Assembly (NCBI GenBank): GCA_016712745.1 | Contig: JADJQN010000001.1 | Location: 1,674,001-1,738,000, forward strand | Length of the DNA: 64,000 nt | Origin: Sandaracinaceae bacterium | GTDB taxonomy: Bacteria > Myxococcota_A > Polyangia > Polyangiales > JADJQN01 | Direction of reading: 5' to 3' | Shown: one piece after another, positions 34,857-42,495 of the stretch | How positions within the stretch are numbered: the stretch's first letter is position 1 | How the letters are laid out: every line of letters begins with the position of its first letter | Made by a program: the position numbers and the translations under genes | The notes under the pieces: generated by a model | Told to the model about the DNA's origin: nothing | Database searches by the model: none | The model's input: only the letters and a program-made list of their open reading frames with translations

Positions 34857-35855
34857 TCAAGCGTTGGCCGAGCAAAGCTGAACGAGCGCCTCTTCGAGCA
34901 CCGTCTCCGGCGGACGCCGACTCCCTTTAAGTGCCATGTCCGTGCTGGCAAGCGTTCGGAACGCACGCTGCAAGTCGCCCGGCGTAAAGCGCTTCGCGGC
35001 CTCACCGAGGTCGTACGCCTTAAACGGCGGCGCACCGGCGTGCTTCGCTGCGTCGGGACCGCGCAATCCTTGCGCAAGCGCATCGCGCATGCGCGCGACC
35101 ATGCGTAGCTGACGCGCAACCATCGCAAGGATACGCAGGGCGGGCTCTCGATCCGCGAGAAGCGAGGCCGCAGCACGCAACGCCGTCTTACCGTCGCGCA
35201 TGCTTACGGCGTCGACGAGCGCCCAAATTGTTTCGACACGAACTCGAGTGATACAGGCCTCAACGGCCAGGAGACTAATCGCCTTGCCCGGCTCCACGTA
35301 GAGCGATAGGCGCTCGAGTGCGTCGTCGAGCGCGGAGAGGTCGGCGCCAATCGAGTCGGCCAACGCGTCAGCGGCATCGGCCTCAAGCACGTGTCCGCGC
35401 TCCTTCGCTTCGGCGATGGCGAACGAGCGAACTTGCGGCCCCTTCAGCGCTTGCACCTCCGCGAAACAATCCGACTGTTTTGCTGCCTTCGCGAAGCGCA
35501 TGCGACCATCGACCTTCTCGCCGATGAACACTAAGCACGTCGATGGAGACGGCGCGCTTAGGTACGCGGCCAAGGTGTCTTGTTCGGCCGCAGCGATGCT
35601 CTCTACATCGCGAACCAGTATGAAGCGCGCGTTCGCGAACATCGGCATCGTGTTCGCCGCGCGCACGAGCGATTGGGCCGAAAGGCCCTTGCCGTGAAAA
35701 ATATCCACGTTCAGGCCATCCGCGCCAGCTCCGAGCGCAGCAGATCGCAACGCATTGACCGCGCGGTCTATCAGCAACGTCTCGGTGCCAACGAGCACGT
35801 ACACAGGCTTCCACTTGCCCGCGCGCGCATCACGAATGACGTTGCCGATTTCCAT
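34857..35855 (-). CDS. holA: DNA polymerase III subunit delta
   Basis: The 332-residue protein fits HolA: an N-terminal AAA-like domain opening with WKPVYVLVGTETLLIDRAVN, a strand-loop LNVDIFHGKGLSAQSLVRAA, NTMPMFANARFILVRDVESI, the helical lid including GADLSALDDALERLSLYV, and the C-terminal collar domain with LLADREPALRILAMVARQLR. Delta opens the beta sliding clamp within the clamp loader during replication. It lacks a Walker A motif, as is normal for delta. Its start overlaps the stop of the upstream exported-protein gene by one base (TAATG). Confidence 0.93.
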   Translation of the reverse strand: MEIGNVIRDARAGKWKPVYVLVGTETLLIDRAVNALRSAALGAGADGLNVDIFHGKGLSAQSLVRAANTMPMFANARFILVRDVESIAAAEQDTLAAYLSAPSPSTCLVFIGEKVDGRMRFAKAAKQSDCFAEVQALKGPQVRSFAIAEAKERGHVLEADAADALADSIGADLSALDDALERLSLYVEPGKAISLLAVEACITRVRVETIWALVDAVSMRDGKTALRAAASLLADREPALRILAMVARQLRMVARMRDALAQGLRGPDAAKHAGAPPFKAYDLGEAAKRFTPGDLQRAFRTLASTDMALKGSRRPPETVLEEALVQLCSANA

Positions 35856-36409
35856 TAGTCGCGCGAGCGCGTGTCTTGCTCGGAGAAGTCGACTTGGCCA
35901 TCGCGGCGCGGTTCTTCGCCGATCGTCTCGAAAGATCCGCGACCGACTTCTTCGTGCCGCACGGTAACGACCAGCTCGAAACGGCGATTGGGGCGAAAGC
36001 GGGGACGCGCGAGCTGCAAGCGCTGCAAGTACGTCGTCTGCGTGCGATCGTTCAAGTACGTGCTCATGTCGTCGACCGACGAGCGGGAGCCACCCGTCAC
36101 GTCGTAGAAGACCACGTGGAACTCCAAATCACCGATCGGTCCGCTAAAGGCAACGACCATATTTGCGAGCCACTTACGTTGCGCAATGGGTTCCGCCGTT
36201 GTCTCGGCTAGGCGACGCGCTTGATGCCCGCGCGCGAAGCCAATCAACGCACGCTGATTCAAGCCACGCGGAACCTGCGCCTGCGTGATGAAGATATCGG
36301 CACGCAATCTTCGCTGTGCGTCCGCCGATGGAACAGCCAGAGCCAGTGCGATGCAAAGACCAACCGCTGCTGTCGCCGTCCACTTCAAAAGGGATTGAGT
36401 GCGTGCCAT
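35855..36409 (-). CDS. Exported protein of unknown function, translationally linked to holA
   Basis: I choose ATG 36409 (MARTQSLLKWTATAAVGLCI), which opens a signal peptide cleaved after ADA; GTG 36445 is an upstream alternative without signal character. The 184-residue product is Arg-rich (LRADIFITQAQVPRGLNQRA, RFRPNRRFELVVTVRHEEVG) with predicted beta strands and no cysteine pairs after the signal. Its stop codon overlaps the holA start (TAATG). Such a link between a secreted protein and a clamp-loader subunit is probably chance packing, not shared function. In other bacteria lptE, an outer-membrane LPS assembly lipoprotein, precedes holA, but no lipobox is seen here. Confidence 0.8.
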   Translation of the reverse strand: MARTQSLLKWTATAAVGLCIALALAVPSADAQRRLRADIFITQAQVPRGLNQRALIGFARGHQARRLAETTAEPIAQRKWLANMVVAFSGPIGDLEFHVVFYDVTGGSRSSVDDMSTYLNDRTQTTYLQRLQLARPRFRPNRRFELVVTVRHEEVGRGSFETIGEEPRRDGQVDFSEQDTRSRD

Positions 36410-36464
36410 GTGCAAGAGCGTAACTAAAATCACGCCGGGATGCACACGCCTATTGGGGCCGGCA

Positions 36465-38954
36465 CTAAGTACCGTCGGGAACCGTGCCGCCTACACATGC
36501 GCCCAAGAGACACACGCCGTTGCAGCACGAACCGCCGCAACAGCTTTCGCTTGAGCCGCAGGGCGTACCGCAGCCCCCACAGTTGAGCGGATCATCGTCC
36601 AGCGATACTTCGCATCCATTGCTGAGATCGCCGTCGCAGTCCGAATACTTGTCGCTCGAACAGACTAGGTGGCACACGCCGCCTGAATCGCAGGTCCCCG
36701 AGTCGACGTGTACGCCGGTGCTAGGACACACATGGCCGCACTCGCCGCAATTGGCGGTCGTATTGGTCATGGTCTCGCAGCCATCCGCGGACCCATCGCA
36801 ATCGCCATATCCTGCGTTGCAGTGGAAGCCGCACGTGCCCGCCGCACAGGTGCGCATCGCGTTGCTTGCCGCAGGGCACGCGCCCAAACAACTGCCGCAA
36901 TGATCGACGTCGTTGACGAAGTTTGATTCACAACCGTTGCCCGCCATGGCGTCGCAGTTGCCGTAGTTCGCGTCGCATTGAAATCCACATGCGCTCATCG
37001 CACACGTTGCAACTGCGTGAGTCATCGGTGGCACCGTGCAAATATGGCCACAGCTCATGCAGTTTGCAGCGTCCGTAGCCGTGTCGACACAGCTCGTCCC
37101 ACATAGCTCGTTGGTGCCGCCGCCGCACGTTGCCACGCACGAGTACGTTCCGCTCATGCCCGCCAAGCAGAGGGCGTCCGAGCCGGAGCATGCGTTGTGG
37201 CATTCGCCGCAGTGGGCGGAAGACGAGAGCGGAGTTTCGCAACCGTCAGCTGCGCCGCAATCCTGATAGCCGGGGTCACACGCCAACTGACACATGCCTT
37301 CCATGCACACGGAGTCGGCGTGCGCTGGATCGGCCGCGCATGAGCGCTCGCACGAACCGCAGTTCGCGTTGTCCGAGCGCGTATCGACTTCGCAGCCGTC
37401 TTCAGCGACGCCGTTGCAGTCTTCGAAGCCCTCGGCACAGAGCGCGATCCCGCAACTGCCCGTCATGCAGCTGTACTCCGAGACGTGAGGCAGGTTGCAC
37501 ACGTTGGTACAGGTGCCGCAGTGGCTCGGCACGCGAACATTCTGCTCGCAGCCGTTGGCCGCAACGCCGTCGCAGTTCTCGTACCCGACGTCGCATGCCA
37601 AGCCGCACGTCGAAGACGAGCAGCGCGGCTGGGAGTTTGCACCGCTTGGGCAAACGTGGCCGCACGTCATGCAGTTTTGGGCATTGGTCGTCGTATCGAC
37701 GCAGGAGCTTCCGCACAGTTCGCCGGTTGTACAGTTCGAAACGCACGCAAAGCCCGCGCGCACCGATCCTTCGCAGAAAGGCTGTCCGCCCGGGCATTCG
37801 ATATCGCACGAGCCGCAGGTTGCAGGATCGTTCATGTTGGCTTCGCAGCCATTGTCCGCGCGTCCGTCGCAATCTTCGTAGCCAGGATCGCAATCGATGA
37901 GGCAGCTGCCCGCCTGGCATCGCGATGTACCGTGATCGGGCGTGTCGGGACAGTTCGAATCAGTGCCCGCGCACGAGCCGCAATGATTTACATCGGTGTT
38001 GCTGTTGGTCTCGCACCCGTTGCGCGCGTTGTCGTCGCAGTCGTCGTATCCAGCGCCGCACGCCGAGACCGAACACATCGCCGTCGACATGTCGACCGCG
38101 CAGCCGGCGGTCGCATGCTGCAGAACGCACATCGTCAAACACGAGCCGCACGTGAGCGGCGAGTCGAGCGGTGATTCGCAGCCGTTGCCGTAGAACTGAT
38201 CGCAATCCGCAGAATCGAGGCCGATGCACAATGCTTTGCACTGTCCGTTCACGCAGCTGCGCGTGCCTGAGCCTACTGGCAATGCGGGACAGGCGTGACC
38301 GCATGCCCCGCAGTTGTCGACGTCGTTCAAAAGGTCGAAGTCTTCGTCGATGCGGGTGTTGCAGTTGTCGTCGAGACCATTGCACAGCTCGGCGCTGCCG
38401 CACGCGTCCGGCGTGACCGTCATGTCGTTGCCGTAATCGGGACGATTCATATCGAAGGGAACGCCACCATCGAGATGCTCGGGCTTGCCGGCCCAATCGA
38501 GCAGCTCCGCAGGATCCACATCGATCGCGCGACAACCTTCAATGTCGCAGCTTTGCTCGGCACCGCACGAGAGCGCGCGACACGATCGAAGCAGGTGCAG
38601 TATGAGACCTACCGAGCGGCCTTCAATGAAGGAAACACGCGCGCGTCGCTCGATAACCTCGGCGCTGTTCGATAGTCCGGTCACGCGGACTTCGTAGGGG
38701 CCAAGCGCGCCATTGCCGCGAGTAAGTGCCAGTGTGCGCGGAAGGGAGGGAGCGTCTGCACCGCTTAGGAGGGCGTCGGACGATTGAACGCGCCCATCGG
38801 GGCCGGTGACATCGAAGTGAATCGTATCGAGTTCAGAGGGAATGCTGAAATCGGTGTCGACGGCCACGATGATCTGAGTCGGCTCATCGCTGCAGGCGCT
38901 TACTCCGATTGCGATGCCCAGAACAATAACTGTTTTGCGAAACCAGCTCACCAT
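36465..38954 (-). CDS. Large Cys-rich repeat lipoprotein with MopE-like motif
   Basis: The 829-residue protein starts MVSWFRKTVIVLGIAIGVSA with lipobox Cys 21, then a beta-rich domain (about 30-130). From ELCNGLDDNCNTRIDEDF (MopE-type metal-binding motif) onward it is built of at least ten Cys-rich repeats of about 45-60 residues. Typical unit: CDANYGNCDAMAGNGCESNF, then DHCGSCLGACP. The regular CGxC spacing predicts many disulphides, so it should be a rigid surface or secreted scaffold. Its start overlaps the next gene upstream by seven bases. Repeats are similar at DNA level, which makes the region prone to recombination and assembly error. Confidence 0.9.
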   Translation of the reverse strand: MVSWFRKTVIVLGIAIGVSACSDEPTQIIVAVDTDFSIPSELDTIHFDVTGPDGRVQSSDALLSGADAPSLPRTLALTRGNGALGPYEVRVTGLSNSAEVIERRARVSFIEGRSVGLILHLLRSCRALSCGAEQSCDIEGCRAIDVDPAELLDWAGKPEHLDGGVPFDMNRPDYGNDMTVTPDACGSAELCNGLDDNCNTRIDEDFDLLNDVDNCGACGHACPALPVGSGTRSCVNGQCKALCIGLDSADCDQFYGNGCESPLDSPLTCGSCLTMCVLQHATAGCAVDMSTAMCSVSACGAGYDDCDDNARNGCETNSNTDVNHCGSCAGTDSNCPDTPDHGTSRCQAGSCLIDCDPGYEDCDGRADNGCEANMNDPATCGSCDIECPGGQPFCEGSVRAGFACVSNCTTGELCGSSCVDTTTNAQNCMTCGHVCPSGANSQPRCSSSTCGLACDVGYENCDGVAANGCEQNVRVPSHCGTCTNVCNLPHVSEYSCMTGSCGIALCAEGFEDCNGVAEDGCEVDTRSDNANCGSCERSCAADPAHADSVCMEGMCQLACDPGYQDCGAADGCETPLSSSAHCGECHNACSGSDALCLAGMSGTYSCVATCGGGTNELCGTSCVDTATDAANCMSCGHICTVPPMTHAVATCAMSACGFQCDANYGNCDAMAGNGCESNFVNDVDHCGSCLGACPAASNAMRTCAAGTCGFHCNAGYGDCDGSADGCETMTNTTANCGECGHVCPSTGVHVDSGTCDSGGVCHLVCSSDKYSDCDGDLSNGCEVSLDDDPLNCGGCGTPCGSSESCCGGSCCNGVCLLGACVGGTVPDGT

Positions 38955-39754
38955 TGCAACACCGCCGGATTCGAATCGCCCGAGATTGGATCACGGCTCG
39001 CGCCGCTTGTCGCCAGAAGCGCGACGACTACAACTGCAACCACAACAACCCCGCCTACGACAATCCATCCCCACGGAGCACCGCCGCGGTCATCTTCCGC
39101 GACTCCCGGCGCGGCGAACACAACGCCGTCACTCGCGCTCGTCTGACCGGCGTTCGCTGCCGTCCTTGGATCGATGGCCGGCGCCGCTGGCAACTCCAAC
39201 GACGCACTCGCCTGCGCTCCCACCGATACGTCGACGGTGGCGGTCGCGATCTCATCACGGCCACGCAAAGCGCGGATGACGTGTTGTCCAGGATCCACAG
39301 GCCCTGCAACGCCGATAGCGGCGCCCGGAAGCGGCCGACCATCGAGCTCGAAGCTCACGTCCTGGCGCGAACCGGTGACTTGCACGATCAGTCGTCCCAT
39401 ACGCGGACGAATCTGCGCGAGCAGCGCCGCGGCCGAAGCTTGCACTCGCGCGTCGGCTCGAGTGTCGCGACCGATATGCGTGAGCCGCTCGCTCGCTTCA
39501 ACGAGTCTGCCCAGATGCTCGTACGCCGTCGCGAGATTGAATTCGATGGTGGCCGAGCCGCGTAGGGCGAGCGCGCGCTCAAAACGATCTGCCGCCTGGG
39601 CCCATTCGTTCTGGTCGGCGAAGTGCACGCCTTCTTCGAACAATGCGCGCGCCATCGCAGTTTGCCGCGCATCTACCTCTTGAGCCGCGGCAGTGCCCAC
39701 CCCAAGTAGAAGGGGAACTACCGATAAAACAGCTGCAAGCAAGAGGCTCTTCAT
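38948..39754 (-). CDS. Exported TPR protein with PEGA-like domain and C-terminal membrane helix
   Basis: I start at ATG 39754 (MKSLLLAAVLSVVPLLLGVG), a signal peptide cleaved after AAA-Q; the in-frame extension upstream would run into the divergent kinase gene. The 268-residue product has one or two TPR-like hairpins (ARALFEEGVHFADQNEWAQA, ALALRGSATIEFNLATAYEH), then a beta-rich PEGA-like part (MGRLIVQVTGSRQDVSFELD, GQHVIRALRGRDEI), a Gly/Pro hinge, and a C-terminal helix (WGWIVVGGVVVVAVVVVALL). This architecture is frequent beside Ser/Thr kinases in Myxococcota, and here it diverges from one. It overlaps the downstream Cys-rich gene. Confidence 0.85.
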   Translation of the reverse strand: MKSLLLAAVLSVVPLLLGVGTAAAQEVDARQTAMARALFEEGVHFADQNEWAQAADRFERALALRGSATIEFNLATAYEHLGRLVEASERLTHIGRDTRADARVQASAAALLAQIRPRMGRLIVQVTGSRQDVSFELDGRPLPGAAIGVAGPVDPGQHVIRALRGRDEIATATVDVSVGAQASASLELPAAPAIDPRTAANAGQTSASDGVVFAAPGVAEDDRGGAPWGWIVVGGVVVVAVVVVALLATSGASRDPISGDSNPAVLQW

Positions 39755-39799
39755 GATCACTAGCGTTTCATTCAAAGGACAGCGACACTGTACGTCGCG

Positions 39800-41560
39800 A
39801 TGGTGGATGTAGCCAAGGTCCTTGGCGGGAAATATCGCCTGGACACAATGCTCGGGACAGGCGGCATGGGATCCGTCTGGCTTGCACAGCACATCGAGCT
39901 CGAGAGCTCGGTAGCTGTGAAGTTTCTGCACGCCCACGGTCCGCAAAGTGAGAGTTTGGTTACTCGTTTCTTACGAGAAGCCAAAGCTGCCGCCGCTATC
40001 CGGCACCGCAACGTGGTGAGCACGACCGACTTTGGTATCAGCGACGACGGCGAACCGTACATGGTGATGGAGTTGCTCGAAGGCGAAAGCCTCGCGCAAC
40101 GTCTCGAACGCTCCCCCCCACTCACTGTTCCAGAGCTGGTCAACTTGCTTTCGCTCAGCTTGGGCGGACTTGCGGCGGTGCACGCAGCGGGAATCATCCA
40201 CCGCGATCTTAAGCCCGAGAACATCTTCCTCGTTCGCGACGACGATGCGCCCTACCCCAAGCTCATCGACTTTGGCGTGTCGCGTGGTGCGCCCGGGAGC
40301 ACAGGCTCCAGCGCAACGCAGAGCGGACTGCTCGTCGGAACGCCACACTACATGTCGCCCGAACAAGCGCGCGGCCTCAAGACGATCGACTACCGCACGG
40401 ACATTTACTCGATGGGAGTAATTCTCTACGAAGCCTTGAGTGGCGTGCTTCCTTACGATTCAGAGAACGTCGGCGATTTGATCATGATGGTCACGACAGG
40501 CGGCGCGCCTCCGCTCTCGACCTATCGTCCAGACCTAGGTCAGATGATGAGCGACGTCATCGCCAAGGCGATGAGTCAAAAGCCGGAAGACCGTTTTCAA
40601 ACTGCGCGCGAAATGCGCCTCGCGCTTTACGAGGCGGCGGTGCAGCTCGTTCCGGAAATGGGTCGTCCCACGCAGCTGCCCGGTGGCGGAGGTATGGGTG
40701 GTGGAATGGGCCCGCGCATTCTGACCCCCGACGAGCTCATTGCCGCTGGCGCACCGGCCATGTCCGGCGCACCGGACGCGTTTGGGCTATCGACGCCACC
40801 TGCGATTCCAGTGTTGTCGGTGGCAGCACCGGCATACCTCGCCTCGAACATGAACGTGCCGAAGCCGGCGGCCGTGCCCAATATGCCTTCGCTCAACCCC
40901 GAAGAAGCGACGCCCTACGACGCAGTGTTGGCGAATTCTTCCTCGCCGGAGATGCCGGGCTTCAGCGACTACCCGCGCGCGAAGCCGAAAGGCTCGTCGA
41001 CGAAGCTGTGGACCATCGTGTTTGCGGCGATCGCGATCGTTGGATTTGGAACGGCCATCTTCTGGCCGAAGGCCGCGCCGCAGCAACGCGCGTCGACGAC
41101 GCCTCCGGCCACCCCGCAAGGGCCCACGCCGGCTGCAACACAGGAGACGGGTGCAATGGACCTGCCCACGACTCCCACCACGGTGCAAGTCACGCTGGAT
41201 GGCGTCATCGACGGCGCGCGCGTTATCGTCGATGGCCATGAGATGGCGTCGTTTCCGGTTCGCGGCGGCGATCCGGCGCGGCGTACGCTCGAGCTCACGG
41301 GCGGCGATCACGTATACGCGATCGAAGTAAACGCGGAAGGTCGCGTCCCGTGGCGCGTCGGCCATCCCGGGTCAAGCGGCGCGGAGTACCGCGTCGTGCT
41401 CGAGCCTTCCGCGCGCGCGGCGAACAATCGCATCGTGCGTGGAGGCGTCGCGCGCCCGGGTGTGGTTCGCGGCGGACGCCCAGGAGCGACACCTGCTCCT
41501 GGCCAAGCAGGACAAGCCGCGCAGCCTCAACAAGGCGTGTTCCGCGACGTCGAGTTCTAG
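39800..41560 (+). CDS. Hanks-type Ser/Thr protein kinase, membrane-anchored
   Basis: The 586-residue protein has an intact kinase domain: GTGGMGSVW (about 19-27), VAVK Lys 41, HRDLKPEN with Asp 136, DFGVS at 157 and SPEQ in place of APE. After a Gly/Met/Pro-rich linker (about 290-400) it has one transmembrane helix (about 402-422) and an extracytoplasmic tail containing a PEGA-like beta domain (VQVTLDGVIDGARVIVDGHE, GGDHVYAIEVNAEGRVPW) and a Gly/Ala/Gln-rich end. It should signal from the envelope to the cytoplasm. It diverges from the TPR/PEGA-like gene, whose product could share partners with it. Confidence 0.95.
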   Translation: MVDVAKVLGGKYRLDTMLGTGGMGSVWLAQHIELESSVAVKFLHAHGPQSESLVTRFLREAKAAAAIRHRNVVSTTDFGISDDGEPYMVMELLEGESLAQRLERSPPLTVPELVNLLSLSLGGLAAVHAAGIIHRDLKPENIFLVRDDDAPYPKLIDFGVSRGAPGSTGSSATQSGLLVGTPHYMSPEQARGLKTIDYRTDIYSMGVILYEALSGVLPYDSENVGDLIMMVTTGGAPPLSTYRPDLGQMMSDVIAKAMSQKPEDRFQTAREMRLALYEAAVQLVPEMGRPTQLPGGGGMGGGMGPRILTPDELIAAGAPAMSGAPDAFGLSTPPAIPVLSVAAPAYLASNMNVPKPAAVPNMPSLNPEEATPYDAVLANSSSPEMPGFSDYPRAKPKGSSTKLWTIVFAAIAIVGFGTAIFWPKAAPQQRASTTPPATPQGPTPAATQETGAMDLPTTPTTVQVTLDGVIDGARVIVDGHEMASFPVRGGDPARRTLELTGGDHVYAIEVNAEGRVPWRVGHPGSSGAEYRVVLEPSARAANNRIVRGGVARPGVVRGGRPGATPAPGQAGQAAQPQQGVFRDVEF

Positions 41561-41611
41561 GTCTGTAGCGAGGGCGTCACGCACTGCGGCGACCGTCTCA
41601 CCATCCAAATG

Positions 41612-41662
41612 GCAGGCAATTCCGCCGTTGCCGGCGTGGCACGACTAGCGGAATTGTCCTGC
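41612..41662. other. Long stem-loop between kinase and lipoprotein genes
   Basis: GCAGGCAATTCCGC (41612-41625) pairs over 14 bp with GCGGAATTG-t-CCTGC (41648-41662), with a single bulged T and a 22-base loop. No T-run follows, so it is not a classic terminator. It lies 50 bases after the kinase stop and about 100 before the next start. Confidence 0.55.
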
Positions 41663-41758
41663 GCCAAGCCAATGCGGCTCAAGATTAACGCGCGTTGCCT
41701 TGCGCTGGGGCCACGCGCAAACCATATTCGCCCCGCTTTTACGCATAGGAGCGTGACC

Positions 41759-42385
41759 ATGAAGTTCGCAAGCTTCGCTTTGTTCGCAGCAGTGCTCGTT
41801 CTCACATCGGCATGCGGCAACAGCCGCCGCGGCAACTTCGTCGCTCCGGACGGAAGCGTTCCCGGTTTTGATAGTGGCACGCACGGGGGCACTCTCGATG
41901 GCGGCCCTGGACTTATCGACTTCGGCCCGGGCTTCGATGCAGGCCCCGGTTTCGATAGCGGTCCCGGGGGTCGTGACATGGGCCCAGCTCGCGTAGATGC
42001 GGGACGCGATAGTGGTCCCGTGACACCGGCCTGCGAGAGCCAAGAGTTCATGCGCGTCACCGGTCCGTACTGCAGCTCAGAGACACAAGCCTGCACATCC
42101 AGCTGCACGACCGGCGAATGCATCACCGCCTGCCTCGACGCTGATGCGAGCGCAGACTGCTCCCTGTGCGCGGACAACAACTTATACGCCTGCTTGACCG
42201 GCGCGGGCTGTCAAACAGCTTGGGACAACTTCGCCTGTTGCCTCCAGACCTACTGCCCCGACTCAACCACGCGCGACGCGTGCGTCATCACTAACTGCAC
42301 CGATGAAGATGACGCGTTTGGCGAGTGCGCTACCGCAGTTGGGACGGAGGCCGGTTGCGGCACGTCGTGGACCGACTGCTTCTGA
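41759..42385 (+). CDS. Small Cys-rich lipoprotein with Gly/Asp/Pro linker
   Basis: ATG 41759 is preceded by AGGAG. The 208-residue product begins MKFASFALFAAVLVLTSAC, a lipoprotein signal. Residues about 45-95 are a low-complexity linker with repeats of the FGPGFDAGPGFDSGPGG type. The C-terminal half is a compact Cys-rich domain (about 16 cysteines, for example CTSSCTTGECITACL, SLCADNNLYACLTGAGCQT, CCLQTYCPDSTTRDACV), which should be stabilised by disulphides outside the cell. No family was recognised; the same domain type is common in myxobacterial genomes. Confidence 0.83.
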   Translation: MKFASFALFAAVLVLTSACGNSRRGNFVAPDGSVPGFDSGTHGGTLDGGPGLIDFGPGFDAGPGFDSGPGGRDMGPARVDAGRDSGPVTPACESQEFMRVTGPYCSSETQACTSSCTTGECITACLDADASADCSLCADNNLYACLTGAGCQTAWDNFACCLQTYCPDSTTRDACVITNCTDEDDAFGECATAVGTEAGCGTSWTDCF

Positions 42386-42495
42386 TCAGGAAACAGTTAA
42401 TGAAGTGAGGTCGCGCGCTAAGCGCTGAGCCTTCGAGCTGTCCGAAACTTGGCCGTATTTCCGAGGGGTTGTATCCCGGAAGGCGGAGGCAAAGG

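Noticed and set aside
37485..38174. 229-residue plus-strand frame opposite the Cys-rich repeat gene
   Set aside because: Ala/Arg-rich antisense of the repeat codons, no motif.
39754..39946. Upstream extension of the TPR/PEGA-like gene
   Set aside because: It would overlap the start of the divergent kinase and has no signal character, whereas ATG 39754 opens a good signal peptide.
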